A stretch of 64,000 nucleotides of DNA, from positions 31,877,489-31,941,488 of the forward strand of contig OY759224.1 in the NCBI GenBank assembly GCA_963662175.1, in the 5' to 3' direction. Of this stretch, positions 29,375 to 39,517 are shown piece after piece. Position numbers and translations under genes: made by a program. The stretch comes from Aradus depressus (taxonomy: Eukaryota > Arthropoda > Insecta > Hemiptera > Aradidae). The notes under the pieces were generated by a model, which was given only the letters and a program-made list of their open reading frames with translations, had not been told where the DNA came from and ran no database searches. Within the stretch, counting starts at the first letter, position 1, and the number at the start of each line of letters is the position of its first letter.

Positions 29375-29945
29375 CGTCGGTCACGTACCTCAGCAGTACA
29401 GCCATGCACTTGACACATCAATAGCAATTGCGCTAATGGCAAATGTTATGCCGTTGTAAATATATAACAATAAAATAACTGTTGACAAAGGCCAACTTTC
29501 ACCATTGACCACCACAAATCTCTCTTGGGAACTTTTTTGATCCTCCAATAGTTCACAGTTGTAGATTATATGATGAACTGTCTGCTCCTGGGTGCCACAG
29601 AGGCAGAGAGGCAAATCGAGGATCCTGAACCGGTGGAGGTAGTGCCTCATCTTGCTGTGTCCATTCAGAAGCATAGTCATCTGGGCTGGCAAGGGTTTGT
29701 CCTTCTTCAACGCCAACCTGTCCTCTGCAGTCGGGAAGAAGCTTCTTGTAACCGCACCTTTATTCGTCAGCCCCCAATGCTCCTTCCATTTTAGGATAGA
29801 CGTCCATCTTGTCTTTGCTGTTATCAATGTTTTAGGATATTTTGCGTAGCTCAGATGAAGATCTACGTTCTGTGCCGCCTCTTTTGCCAGAGAGTCCGCA
29901 CGTTCGTTAACAGTATCGCCATCATGCGCCCTAACCCAACTAAAT
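29375..29945 (-). mobile_element. LINE family L4, coding end and start of 3' UTR
   Basis: Minus-strand remnant of an RNase-H-bearing LINE that starts abruptly at 29945 and is interrupted after its coding end by Transib. The other side of the insertion is at 27880-27965. Confidence 0.78.
29390..29943 (-). pseudogene. LINE polyprotein C-terminus: RNase H end plus zinc knuckle
   Basis: The minus frame starts WVRAHDGDTVNERADSLAKE, the last part of an RNase H domain (H-D, then N-ER-AD-LAKEA). It continues to LCLCGTQEQTVHHIIYNC (C-x-C-x7-H-x4-C) and stops at 29390. The frame is intact over 180 codons, so it is fairly young. Reverse transcriptase and endonuclease are missing. RNase H plus zinc knuckle suits the I/R1/Jockey group of LINEs. 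Confidence 0.78.
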
Positions 29946-29953
29946 TTAAATAA

Positions 29954-29996
29954 ATAAATTACTTATACAATAAGAGTTATTGTATAAGTAATTTAT
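29954..29996. repeat. Perfect 20-bp inverted repeat with 3-bp loop
   Basis: ataaattacttatacaataa and its complement around gag. It lies exactly at the truncated start of the LINE L4 fragment. Confidence 0.93.
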
Positions 29997-30074
29997 ATAT
30001 ACATAATTATATAATGTAGCATTTTTATTACTTATATACTAATTTATTTTATATATTTCGGTATATTCTTATAT

Positions 30075-30505
30075 TATGTGGGAGGGGGAGAGAGAGTGAT
30101 CTGTAAATGTGATTGAGGGTTAGGGTTAGGGTTTATGACTCATGCCCGGGCTTTATCGCCTACTACCAGAGCGCTCTTTCGTCACTCTGGTGGACATGAG
30201 CCCGACTCTACTGTGGGAGTCCTAAATTTTGCCTACCCTATATTTTTATTCACCTAGGGCAGGGGTCTTTAACGAGTAGGTATCTGACATCGTACAGGCT
30301 CGGGACCATCGCTTAACGTCCCATCCGAAGGACGGCGTGCTTAAGTTTATTTTACCTCCCAGGTAAAATAAACAAAGGGCCTCGGTCGGGTTACGAACCC
30401 ACGTTCTTGAGCTTAGAAGTCAAGCACGCATACCACTGAGCTACCGGCGCCCTCAAATGTGATTGATATAAGAAAGTTCTGAAATGGCCGCATCATTTTT
30501 GTTTG
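30075..30505. mobile_element. MITE-M copy, split by SINE-A
   Basis: gagagagtgatctgtaaatg on the left and tgattgatataagaaagttc to atggccgcatca on the right are MITE-M subterminal and terminal sequence (compare 48010-48295). The SINE at 30117-30454 lies inside, with its target duplication taken from the MITE. Confidence 0.7.
30117..30454 (-). repeat. SINE-A, full length, with 12-bp target duplication
   Basis: aaatgtgattga flanks both sides (30105-30116, 30455-30466). Its 3' tail reads (TTAGGG)n on the plus strand. Head, body and 3' block are complete. Confidence 0.93.
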
Positions 30506-30509
30506 TTAT

Positions 30510-30780
30510 TGTTATTTTTTTAATTATTATTTCCCGTTAACTTTATTAGTTCCCCAGCTAAAAAAAAAAATGTACCAATTGTATTAGTAATAATATTTTT
30601 GTACTAATGTATTTCCAAGTATTTATTTATTCATTTTTATCCATTGAATTTAATTTTTTGCTAGTATTGTTATCAGTAACATATCTGATCGATTCATAAA
30701 CTATTTTATTATATACATTCTTTTGACGTAGTATCCAATTACCATGTTATGATTTAAGGGAAATAAATATTAATATTGTA
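30510..30780 (+). repeat. Element X, 3' part, third copy
   Basis: Ends ttgacgtagtatccaattac, then gatttaagggaaataaata; related to 22440-22670 and 10500-11275 throughout. Confidence 0.65.
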
Positions 30781-30999
30781 CTCCCCTCCCCCCCGCGTAA
30801 AAAAAAAAAAAAAACTGTCCTCTTTCCAACCTGTAGCCCAAGTCCCAAAATGCACTTGCCCCCGGGGGCGCCGTATCACTTAGATCCTCGCCCTGTCTAT
30901 GAAGAGACGGGGTTCGTATTACCTTCACACTCGGACGTCAAACTTGTCCTTCGGCCCATTCAAACAACTTTTCACCCAGTAACTCTTGGTAGAATTGAA

Positions 31000-31170
31000 C
31001 ATTTCGATATGAAATTTTACATTGTGGATTCAGAAGACACCTACAAATTTTCTGTCAAATCGGACAAATGAGAAGAAGTATTTAAAGAGAAAGTGGAATC
31101 TTTAATTTATTACAAATTATTCGAGCAGGGCATGTACTTTGCCGGTGATTACACGCTCTGACATTTAGTA
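31000..31170 (+). repeat. Rep-B fragment
   Basis: atttcgatatgaaattttac, gaagacacctacaaattttc, gtcaaatcggacaaatgaga, then catgtactttgccggtgatt in order. Confidence 0.65.
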
Positions 31171-31419
31171 TGTATGTAGATGATCTCTAGACGAGATAAA
31201 CATAAGTAGTTTTTGTAATTATTTTTTAAAATGTATTCAACATTCTAACAAAAATTGTACTCTTGGTGGTCCCCTTGAGTGGGTTCTATCAAATGAAAGA
31301 GCTTTAATTATAGATTTCAGAAATATTTCTAAGAATACAGAATAAAGTGATATTATTACCATCCCCTCTCTCAGCCTCGGATGTCATCAGCTGTGAAAAT
31401 CTGAAGAATGTTGAGGGAG

Positions 31420-31791
31420 GGAGAGAGGTTGTATAAAAGTAGTATAGGGATTATATAAGGGTTTTATAGAGGTTGTGTAGGGGTTGTATAGAGGTTGTAT
31501 AGGGGTTGTATAGGGGTTATAGAGAAATTATATAGGGATTTTATAGAGGTTGTATAGAAGTTATATAGAGGTTGTATAGAAGTTATATAGAGGTTGCATA
31601 AGGATTATATAGAGGTTGTGTAGGGGTTGTATAGAGGATGTATAAGAGGTTGTATAGACGTTATATAGAGGTTGCATAGGGGATTATATAGGGATTTTAT
31701 AGAGGATGTAAAGAGGTTATATGGAGGTTGTAAAGAAGTTATATAGAGGTTGTATAGGGATTATATAGGGGTTTATAGAGGTTGTTCAGGG
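31420..31791. repeat. 11-12-bp minisatellite, left block
   Basis: Tandem variants of tataggggttg and tatagaggttg. The right block 32375-32600 continues it beyond the LINE insertion. Confidence 0.92.
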
Positions 31792-32339
31792 TCCAGACCA
31801 TTGGATGTCACAGGTGCTAACAGGTCACGGCGACTTCAACGCCAAGCTCTTCTTCTTTAAGAGGAAGAACAGCCCTGCCTGCTCGTGTGGCGGCGTCGAG
31901 ACTGCGGAACACGTAGTCCTCGAATGCCCGCTATACGACGGGCCCAGGGCGGCGCTGATCCGCCGGACAGGTTCGTACCTGGGACTAGACCTGCCGGGAC
32001 TGATGACGGAGGCTGGCTACCTGGCTTTTGGTCGGTTCGTCTCCTCCTGGCGGAGAATCAAGAAAGCCTTCTAACCCGGCGCCGGGGGCCCCCGGCTCAG
32101 GGGAGCAGGCAGAAAGGAACCCCCGACAAGACCCCGAGCTCACTCGGTATAAAACGCCGAAAACCAAGGACGACCATGGACCGTAGCCATCGAGCCGGTC
32201 CACGGCCGTCCATAGCATCATGTAAATATTGTATATTGTATATTGTAAATAAACGGGAGAAGGTTACCCATTCCTCGACGAAAATAGGGTGATGTGACCG
32301 ACCCCCCCCTCAGGGGGTCAGGGGCACCCAATAAAAGAA

Positions 32340-32374
<35 letters not shown>
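31792..32374 (+). mobile_element. R1-clade LINE 3' end, 5'-truncated, in a minisatellite
   Basis: gaggttgttcaggg is found at 31778-31791 and again at 32375-32388, a 14-bp target duplication. The insert starts at a point equal to about 10014 of the longer copy and ends in (A)n of about 34. The 3' UTR has extra sequence (tggaccgtagccatcgagcc and following) not found in the first copy. Confidence 0.93.
31805..32074 (+). pseudogene. R1-clade reverse transcriptase, C-terminal 90 residues
   Basis: Contains GHGDFNAKLFFFKRKNSPAC and the zinc knuckle CSCGGVETAEHVVLEC, then ends SSWRRIKKAF before a TAA. It differs from the 8690-10297 copy by only a few residues, so both come from a recently active family. 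Confidence 0.88.
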
Positions 32375-32378
<4 letters not shown>

Positions 32379-32600
32379 TTGTTCAGGGGTTGTACAGGGG
32401 TTATGTAGAGGTTGTATAGGCGTTGTGTAGAGGTTGTATAGGGATTATATAGGGCTTTTATAGAGGTGGTATAGGGGTTGTATAGAGGATGTATAGGAGG
32501 TTGTATCTATACGACAATAGGCGTTCTATAGACGTTGTACAGGAGTTATATAGGGGTTTTATAGAGGTTGTATTGGGGTTATGTAGAGGATTTATACCAA
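32375..32600. repeat. 11-12-bp minisatellite, right block
   Basis: Continues the array at 31420-31791. Units are more variable towards 32560-32600. Confidence 0.88.
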
Positions 32601-32606
32601 GGGTTA

Positions 32607-32668
32607 TATATATCTATATATATATATGTAAGACTATAATAATATATATATATATATATATATATGTG
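32607..32668. repeat. AT dinucleotide repeats
   Basis: Two (TA)n blocks separated by gtaagactataa. Confidence 0.9.
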
Positions 32669-32669
32669 T

Positions 32670-32825
32670 GTAAAACGAAATTTAGTATGAGGATTCAGAA
32701 TTCCTCAAGTTAAGATACCAAATCAATTGTGAAGCAAATCGGTTAATTGGTTTCATAGTAAGAGGAAAAGCTTATTTGCTCGCTGGGGAAGTACATCGCT
32801 AGTGATTCACCGACGACTTTTTTTT
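32670..32825 (+). repeat. Rep-B fragment
   Basis: acgaaatttagtatgaggat, aagcaaatcggttaattggt, gaagtacatcgctagtgatt and caccgacgac in standard order. Confidence 0.7.
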
Positions 32826-33204
32826 CTTTGTCAGACAAACACTTGATGAAAACTGCCTACAAAAATTTGAAAAAAAAAAAATGGGAAAGAAACTGAAAAA
32901 AAAAAAGGCGACGGAAGAGGCGAAGAGCGAAGGTAAGTTGGAGGCGGGGGCGATGAGACGGAACAGAGTTGGGGGCGGCACGGTCCATTAGCCCAGCCAG
33001 GCCCCCATCTCATACAGATCAAGAGAGAGGCGGTGGAGTTGTCGAGGGGGGTGGCGAACGAAATTCCCTGGAGGGGGGAGTCCTAGGTAACTTTTAAAAT
33101 GAATAAATTGTTAATCAGGATTCCCCTCTCCCCCATCCCTATAGCAGATTCTTGGCTGTGCGGGTTCCATGCGATAGTTCACCGCCTCTACACTCTCGGC
33201 TCCT
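32826..33204. other. No gene seen; A-rich and G-rich purine tracts
   Basis: Two A runs (32870-32881, 32897-32908) and GGCGGGG-type patches. Chance frames only. Confidence 0.55.
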
Positions 33205-33377
33205 TTTCTGAGGTTCTTCAAATTGGTATTACTGGGTAAGAACGCGAAAGGAGAATGACTATCTTCTCTCCATCCACGTTCTTACCCAGTCAAACCTCTT
33301 TAAGAAGGGGAAAGGAGAGGGAGAGTGATGTGTAAAAACGTGGTTGGTGTCAGCAAGTCCTGTTATGGCCACATCAA
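33205..33377. mobile_element. MITE-M copy with a 14-bp perfect internal palindrome
   Basis: The right side (gagagtgatgtgtaaaaacg to gttatggccacatca) is MITE-M. At 33231-33244 and 33277-33290 actgggtaagaacg is inverted. Confidence 0.6.
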
Positions 33378-33483
33378 TTTTTTTTAAGTTTTTGCTCTTT
33401 TGCCGAAACAGCGTTGCTACTGTCCATTGTATGTTATCGTGTCCATAAGTATTTTTTTTTTGTTTGGTTTTTCACATAACTTC

Positions 33484-33640
33484 CTTGGGACCATCGCTTA
33501 ACGTCCCATCCGAAGGACGGCGTGCTCAAAGTTTTTTTCACTCCCCACAAAAAAAATGTATTGGCCATGGTCGGGTTTTAAACAGGCGATCTTGAGCTCA
33601 GTAAGCAAGCACGCATACCACTGAGCTACCGATGCCCTCC
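33484..33640 (-). repeat. SINE-A, 5' half, minus
   Basis: Runs from ggaccatcgcttaacgtccc to ccactgagctaccgatgccc. The 3' half is missing. Confidence 0.85.
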
Positions 33641-34009
33641 TCTATAACATAGTTCATTTCATTATAATCACCGATAAATAATTTATTTTCAAAGTGAGAT
33701 AAAGTCAGTTGCGAGTTGGAGTGACAAAGAGATGAAGTTAGTGGTCAGCGGTCAAATTGATCAAGTCAACTTGAGAACTTTCTTGACTTCCACAAAAGTT
33801 AACTCAAGTTCTGTTAAGTTTTCTTGTATTACTTTTGCCAAACAATTAAGAGAGTAACCATTCTTAGATTTCATCTTACCAAGTCAGTTACTTCAGTAAT
33901 ATTGAATACAAAAAGTCAATCACTTTATTTATTTCTTGTTTTGACGCAAAGAATGAGCGTACTACTATTTTTTTGAAGTTTCTCCGATTTGCCTGTCGGA
34001 AAATGTAAA
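33641..34009. other. No gene seen
   Basis: AT-rich; no frame over 60 codons and no recognised repeat. Confidence 0.55.
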
Positions 34010-34290
34010 CAAAAAAATCATCGGTGAATCCCTTATTTACCCAGTACAAATTAATCAATTAATTTTTCGCTTTCCCTCCAAAACTAGTTTCGACTAAAAA
34101 TCAATAGTTGACTTACATAAATGTTGTGTCAATACATTCATTACATCGGCAGTTATTGAGATTTTTGAGCTAAGCCCCTTAAGATTCCCCTCCTTTTTGG
34201 CTGATTTCGCTCAAAATTAATAGGTGTCGTCCTAATAGAGCTTTAAATATACATATGAAATTGCATGTCAATATATTCATTACGACGCAC
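34010..34290 (-). repeat. Rep-B, minus copy
   Basis: cggtgaatcccttatttacc, aaattaatcaattaattttt, gtgtcaatacattcattaca, tcggcagttattgagatttt, aaaattaataggtgtcgtcc. Confidence 0.78.
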
Positions 34291-34484
34291 ACTGGGGCAA
34301 AATGAACAAATTTCTGGCCAAAATTATGAAACTTATAGGTACTTTAAGTTTTTTGGTGTGCTGAACACGAAAAAAATACTTAAAAAATTCCCTGACCCTT
34401 CATTGAGTACTGTATTTTGACAAATACATCAGCTCCTTAAGAGTGTTATAGCTCATACAGCTTATGAGAAATATACAATTCATA

Positions 34485-34504
34485 TTAGGTTAGGTTAGGT
34501 TAGG
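34485..34504 (+). repeat. Interstitial (TTAGG)4
   Basis: Four perfect TTAGG units, followed by a caaaaacttt-ttagg duplication to 34530. TTAGG is the common insect telomere repeat. No SINE-A body is attached here, unlike at 16854. Confidence 0.85.
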
Positions 34505-34530
34505 CAAAAACTTTAGGTTAGGCAAAAACT

Positions 34531-35539
34531 TTTTTCAATTTATGGTTATCTGATGAAAATACTTTAAGAAGGTGAAAGAGCGAGTGCCCGGCAACAACAA
34601 AAACTGATTTTTTTTCAGTAGTTTTTTATTAAGTAGTGACGCTGATGATAGTAATTTTAATTCAGTACACTTACCTTGAGAAGAGATCTCTATATTTAAG
34701 ACCATAAAATAATTAAAAAGATTGGGTTTTAACACGTTATAAATATAGACTGAGGCAATGTAGAGGGTATTAAAAGGCTGCAATGGTCTTGTTTATGTTT
34801 GTACATCTGTATGCAAGTAAACCCACCTTCACTCCCTCCTTGAAATCTCCATCTGTTTTTTTGTATTTTGGCCAGGTTTTGAGGCCTCCAATCACCATTC
34901 CTTTTGACCGATTTAAACAAAATCAATAAGTGTCCTCCTTAGAGTGTTCTGGATTCACATACGAAAGTTTTCGTGTTTACAGAAACACAGATAATTTCGC
35001 ACTGATTGGATAGCTTCCATTATGCTTCGTTTAGCTGGGGAAGTAGTACAGGATTTTCAGAATTGAAATTTCACAATCTTGGAATTGGAAACTTTAATTC
35101 TAGGGGGGCCTCCCCCAAGAAACTAACACAAATGGAAACATAATTAATGGCCGGGGTGGGGGTGGGGGTGGGGGCTGTCTATTAAGGAAGGCTTTGGTTT
35201 CATATCCTGCATTTATAGGGATTATAGAGGAACGCGCCTCTTTGAACAAGAAGGGGCGATAAAAACTGAGAGGCTGTCTGGAGCCGGCTTACCCGGACCA
35301 TCTTCCTCCTGAGCCCCAATTTAACATCTGATTTCCTCCTAATCCTGTGAAGAGAGCTGATAAGGTACAGAGGAACGATATATGAACTCCATAAGCTCAT
35401 TGTCTTCCCATCCTCAAATCAATACTTGGAAACCATAATTTTGGAGAATTTCTATTTATGAAATGAGCTTGGGCGCTGACCCCGATGGTAGATTATATAC
35501 TAGATTTATTGGGAGGGCTGGTACACACCTAGGGGACTT
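34531..35539. other. No gene seen; a Rep-B-like piece at 34915-35050
   Basis: Chance frames on the minus strand (34535-34783, 34729-34926, 35200-35400) have no motif. 34915-35050 shows weak Rep-B similarity (aatcaataagtgtcctcctt, agctggggaagtag). 35145-35175 is GGGTGGGGGT-rich. Confidence 0.5.
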
Positions 35540-36106
35540 AAGGATCCAATGCTCAGAGAACCTCAGGATCCAATGAGGTGCAGGATCCACCTTAAGGATC
35601 CAATGCTCAGAGAACCTCAGGATCCAATGAGGTCCAGGATCCACCTTAAGGATCCAATGCTCAGAGAACCTCAGGATCCAATGAGGTCCAGGATCCACCT
35701 TAAGGATCCAATGCTCAGAGAACCTCAGGATCCAATGAGGTCCAGGATCCACCTTAAGGATCCAATGCTCAGAGAACCTCAGGATCCAATGAGGTCCAGG
35801 ATCCACCTTAAGGATCCAATGCTCAGAGAACCTCAGGATCCAATGAGGTCCAGGATCCACCTTAAGGATCCAATGCTCAGAGAACCTCAGGATCCAATGA
35901 GGTCCAGAATCCACCTTAAGGATCCAATGCTCAGAGAACCTCAGGATCCAATGAGGTCCAGGATCCACCTTAAGGATCCAATGCTCAGAGAACCTCAGGA
36001 TCCAATGAGGTCCAGGATCCACCTTAAGGATCCAATGCTCAGAGAACCTCAGGATCCAATGAGGTCCAGAATCCACCTTAAGGATCCAATGCTCAGAGAA
36101 CCTCAG
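35540..36106. repeat. 54-bp tandem array, 10.5 copies, open on both strands
   Basis: The unit begins aaggatccaatgctcagaga and contains three GGATCC sites. Because 54 is a multiple of three and no frame-one stops occur, both strands have frames of about 200 codons (35549-36160 plus; 35456-36076 minus). The repetitive frames have no start context or family resemblance, so I treat them as satellite artefacts. Confidence 0.95.
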
Positions 36107-36184
36107 CCAGAGACCAATCTCTCTAATTCAACTACAAAGATAGAACGCTTCGTATCCTAACTTTGTTTTGTCCCCATAAATATT

Positions 36185-36790
36185 TTTTTTATTTATTTAT
36201 TACTACATTGAAGCCTATTAAGGCTTATTGTAGAGAGTTGGGGTACAATTTGAATATACATCCGATATAATAATAAAGTAAGAATATTACAGCTTAATAA
36301 ATTTCTAAATATTATAATAAATGCGCTCATATACCTGTATACATAGAGCCAAGAGAAATGAAAAACAAAAGAAATATATACTTTCATATACATACATACA
36401 CATATACATATTATAATGACTTTAAATAAAACCAAAGTAATAAACATTAAGTCAAACCACTTTGTACTTAAACTGTAAATAACAAGTATTTAACAAAAAC
36501 TTAATATGAAAATCTCAACTTTAATTCATTTTTCATTATCTTAATTATTTTTTATTTTTTTATTTTTTATTGTAAGTTAGATTTTTTTAATGTTTGCTTT
36601 TTTAAATTAATAGAATTTAGAATATAGTAATAGACATCATTAATTTGCTCCATAGAAACAATCTCTAATATTCTAATAATATTACTTTCATCTTAATCAG
36701 AGTTTTTAATATATTTAGATAAATATCTTTCTCTAATATTATTATACAAAGGACAGTTTAATAAAAAAATTAATAGTATATTATATTTAA
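36185..36790 (-). mobile_element. LINE family L2, second copy (3' UTR)
   Basis: Matches 12040-12238 and 12622-13045 but lacks the 383-bp MITE, so it shows the empty site. Its coding end is lost near 36790. Confidence 0.82.
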
Positions 36791-36937
36791 ATAATATATA
36801 TATATTTATTCCCTAATTGCTTTATGTAACCTATAAAAGCATATGTCAGACGTCCTCTTGCATATTTCCGTTCCATAAAATCTGGTGTACTCCAAGGGTT
36901 AGTATTGGTCTCCTTTCTGTTTTTATACAGCAGATTT

Positions 36938-37130
36938 GAGGAAGCCTGTAGCTCAGAGGTAGCATGATAACCTAGTGAACTCAAGATAGCGAGTTCGAAA
37001 CCCGGCCGAGGCCCTGGGAGGTATAAAAATTTTAAGCACTTCGGATGGGATGTTATACGATTGTTCCGATCCTGTAGAATGTCAGGTACTCGTTAAAGAT
37101 CCCTTACCCTATAGTAGAATCAGGATCGAC
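36938..37130 (+). repeat. SINE-A, diverged
   Basis: gtagctcagaggtagcatga, gttcgaaacccggccgaggc, gatgtcaggtactcg-like atgtcaggtactcgttaaag. The body motif is shortened to cacttcggatgggatg. Confidence 0.82.
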
Positions 37131-37220
37131 CCCACCCGGATATATACTGTAGGAGTTTTACACCTAGGGACCTAAGCATCCAATGCGCTGTGCTTCAACT
37201 TTACCTTGTTACCTAGTCGT

Positions 37221-37424
37221 TTATGAAGGATCCAGTCTTCCTGTTTCTTTAACGAATCTGAGAATGCTCTCTTCTTCTATGATCACATGCTTAACTAACA
37301 TGTGGAATCTCGTCCGAAGGTGCCGCCGGCTCGTCTTCTTCTCCACATCTGTCGGACCGTGTTCTGTGTGCACTCCGGTTAGTTGCCGAAGCTCACTCCC
37401 ATTAGTTGTCCTGTGTTGTCCCAC
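37221..37424 (-). pseudogene. LINE C-terminal fragment (family L5)
   Basis: The minus frame contains SELRQLTGVHTEHGPTDVEK, then HLRTRFHMLVKHVIIEEESI. The same signature (SELRQRTGVLTG, a damaged zinc knuckle, then VKETG) occurs at 45806-46192 downstream of an RNase H end. The cysteines of the knuckle are lost here. Confidence 0.6.
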
Positions 37425-37431
37425 CGCATAA

Positions 37432-37805
37432 TAATTTTTTTTTTTCTTACTAAAATAATGTTTTATTGCGTTACGAAAACATTTTTCAAGAGCCTACCAT
37501 CCTGTTGAGTTAAGATGCAATATACTCTCAAGCAACACCTGCTAGTAGAAACATAAATATCATGAAACACAAATTTCGGGTGCCCCTAACCAAATTGCCC
37601 CCTCCTCAACCCTTACTGAGCCCCCCTTTCCAGCTGTTTTTTTTTATTGATCAACGAGGCAGTGGGTGGCCCCCTTTCCCCTCTAATGCAGAGGGTGAGC
37701 AGGACGAGGGAAAAATTCCGCAATCAAAGTTTGTCCATAAATTTTAAAGTATCCGAACTGCGGAGGATGGAGGTGGGGGGAGGCTCGTCAAGTATTAACT
37801 TGAAA
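37432..37805. other. No gene seen
   Basis: T run at 37435-37445 and pyrimidine-rich 37590-37680. Two chance frames without motifs. Confidence 0.5.
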
Positions 37806-37822
37806 GGGGGGGGGGGGGGGGG
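37806..37822. repeat. Poly(G) run, 17 G
   Basis: Follows tattaacttgaaa. Confidence 0.95.
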
Positions 37823-37924
37823 ACTTGAGGACTCTTATTTTTTTATAAATACCATCCCTCTCTCACATAGACTCGAAAGTTCCTTTTTGTTCCTACAAGT
37901 GTATCTTTGACAAAACCTCTTGAA

Positions 37925-38090
37925 AAAAGCTCTGAGTAAATCACTGACAATGTACTTCCCCAGCTCGAATTAATCAATTAATTTTTCGCTCTCCTTCCGA
38001 AAACAATCGACTCTATGGGCTAAAAATCATAGAGGATTCTTAATGTACATACTAAATTTCGTGACGATATATTAATTTTACGGTGAATAA
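37925..38090 (-). repeat. Rep-B, minus copy
   Basis: aaatcactgacaatgtactt, ccccagctcgaattaatcaa, ttaatttttcgctctccttc, tactaaatttcgtgacgata. Confidence 0.75.
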
Positions 38091-38370
38091 AAGTGAAGTG
38101 AAAAATGAGTGGGAATAGGGGTGAGTTCATGGTAACTCTCAGAGGGGTGGGGGGGGGGGGGGGGGGGGGGGGGTGTTTATTTTAAAAACCCTAATAGCAG
38201 TCAATTTTATAAATGGACACGAAATTCAATATAAGGATTGGGAAGCCCATCAGCCAAATTGGTCAAAGAAGGAAGTGTTTAAAGGGAGAGTAAAAATAGA
38301 GTTCATTACAAAGAAATCGAGCTGGGGTAGTAAAATGCTGGTGATTCACCGACTGTTTCACCGTCTTCCA
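38091..38370 (+). repeat. Rep-B, plus copy with expanded G-run
   Basis: aaaaaccctaatagcagtca, cgaaattcaatataaggatt, cagccaaattggtcaaagaa, gctggtgattcaccgac. It is head-to-head with the copy at 37925. Confidence 0.72.
38149..38173. repeat. Poly(G) run, 25 G, inside Rep-B
   Basis: Sits where other Rep-B modules have gggaggggaggc-like sequence before the caaaaaccctaataa block. Confidence 0.95.
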
Positions 38371-38662
38371 CAAGGTGGTCATGACAAGAGTCTAAAGACA
38401 TCCTGTGTTCTGTGTCTTGAGCCCTGGGTCCTGTGTCCTAGGTGGTGTGAGCTCTATACCTGGGAATGTGTCCAACAAACTCTGTCATCCCGACACTTGG
38501 AGGGTCTCCTAGACCTGACTTAGCAAGACTGGGAGTTAGCTCGTCATACAGGTCGGGAGGACAACCTCTTTAGGACACAAGCCAACCTGTAAGAGGCGGG
38601 AGGGTCCCAGGGGAGAACAATCACATATAGACCCAAGTTCATTTATACTTCCTTATATATAG
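38371..38662. other. Unassigned, GC-balanced single-copy-looking sequence
   Basis: Contains internal repeats of a ctgtgtcctgtgtc type but no repeat seen elsewhere in the window. The 116-residue frame 38173-38523 begins in Rep-B and has no motif. Confidence 0.4.
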
Positions 38663-38800
38663 AAGGCGCTACTGAGCTCAAGATCGCGGGTTCGAGACCC
38701 AGCCGAGACCCTTAGTTTATTTCATTTGGGAGGTAAAATAAAGCTTAAGCGCGCCGTCCTTCGGATGGCTCTACCATAGGTGAATAAAAATGTAGGGTAG
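38663..38800 (+). repeat. SINE-A with internal deletion
   Basis: gctcaagatcgcgggttcga, gtttatttcatttgggaggt, cgccgtccttcggatgg, then directly aggtgaataaaaatgtaggg. The part between the body and the gtgaataaaa block is deleted. Confidence 0.82.
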
Positions 38801-38809
38801 GAAAAAGTT

Positions 38810-38990
38810 TGTATGAAATAGGATTTTTCGCAGCCCGATTTGCGAGATACATGCCGAAAACCATCCTAAAATGTCGTTCTAAAACTCAATTGTTTTAAGA
38901 GTTTTTATTGATTTACGCGAAAACGGTTAGTCCCATCGAAAAATGTATTCTCAATGAAAATGTTTTTTTTTTAATTTCCAACAACCGAAA
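38810..38990. repeat. Rep-N fragment
   Basis: ttgatttacgcgaaaacggt and cccatcgaaaaatgtattct are related, inverted, to 43255-43320. Confidence 0.5.
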
Positions 38991-39009
38991 TACGTTCAGT
39001 TTTATAACC

Positions 39010-39310
39010 TAAACTTTATAACTTAAAGTTAATCGATGTATAGGGGAAGTTTGTAATGGGACAATTCGATTCGGAGTTTCCAACGGAATTTCATGTTTTC
39101 CGACCTCCTCATTGCCAAATGGGGGAAAAAAATGTCTGTCTGTGTGAACATGGAAAGGAGAAGGCTTCACACAAAAACTATAATAACTGCCGATGTAATG
39201 AATGAATCGACACGAAATTTCATATTTAAATGCATAGCTCTCTAACGACACAGAGAGAGTGAAAATTGATTAATTCCTGCTGGGGAAGCACATAGCCGGT
39301 GATTTTTCAG
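39010..39310 (+). repeat. Rep-B, plus copy
   Basis: ggggaagtttgtaatgggac, ggagtttccaacggaatttc, gtctgtctgtgtgaacatgg, ataactgccgatgtaatgaa, tcgacacgaaatttcatatt, gaaaattgattaattcctgc, catagccggtgatttt. A complete left-to-right order is seen, so this copy helps to define the family. Confidence 0.8.
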
Positions 39311-39491
39311 GTTTACTCTGCGTATTGCCTACTTCGTCATGGTTATATATCCTATATGTTGTATTTGAGGCAGGTTACAAATGTCTCAGGAAGAAATCCT
39401 ACAGATAACTTGTATGTGTTGAAGGCTGATGTGAGTAGAGCAAGTAATGGTCCTGAACCAATCCATTTTTTTTTCTTTTTCCTTAGGATAA

Positions 39492-39517
39492 GGGGGGGGT
39501 GGGGGGGGGGGGGGGGG
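39492..39517. repeat. Poly(G) runs, 8 and 17 G
   Basis: A T at 39500 splits the run. It is followed by agatgaagagaaaa, as at 42541, so the two G-runs share a flank. Confidence 0.95.

Noticed and set aside
34485..34504. A chromosome end
   Set aside because: Only four TTAGG units, with non-telomeric DNA on both sides.
35456..36160. Two opposite frames of 203 and 206 codons that look like a repeat protein
   Set aside because: They are produced by a 54-bp satellite with no stops in one frame per strand; no start context, no domain, and both strands cannot plausibly be genes.
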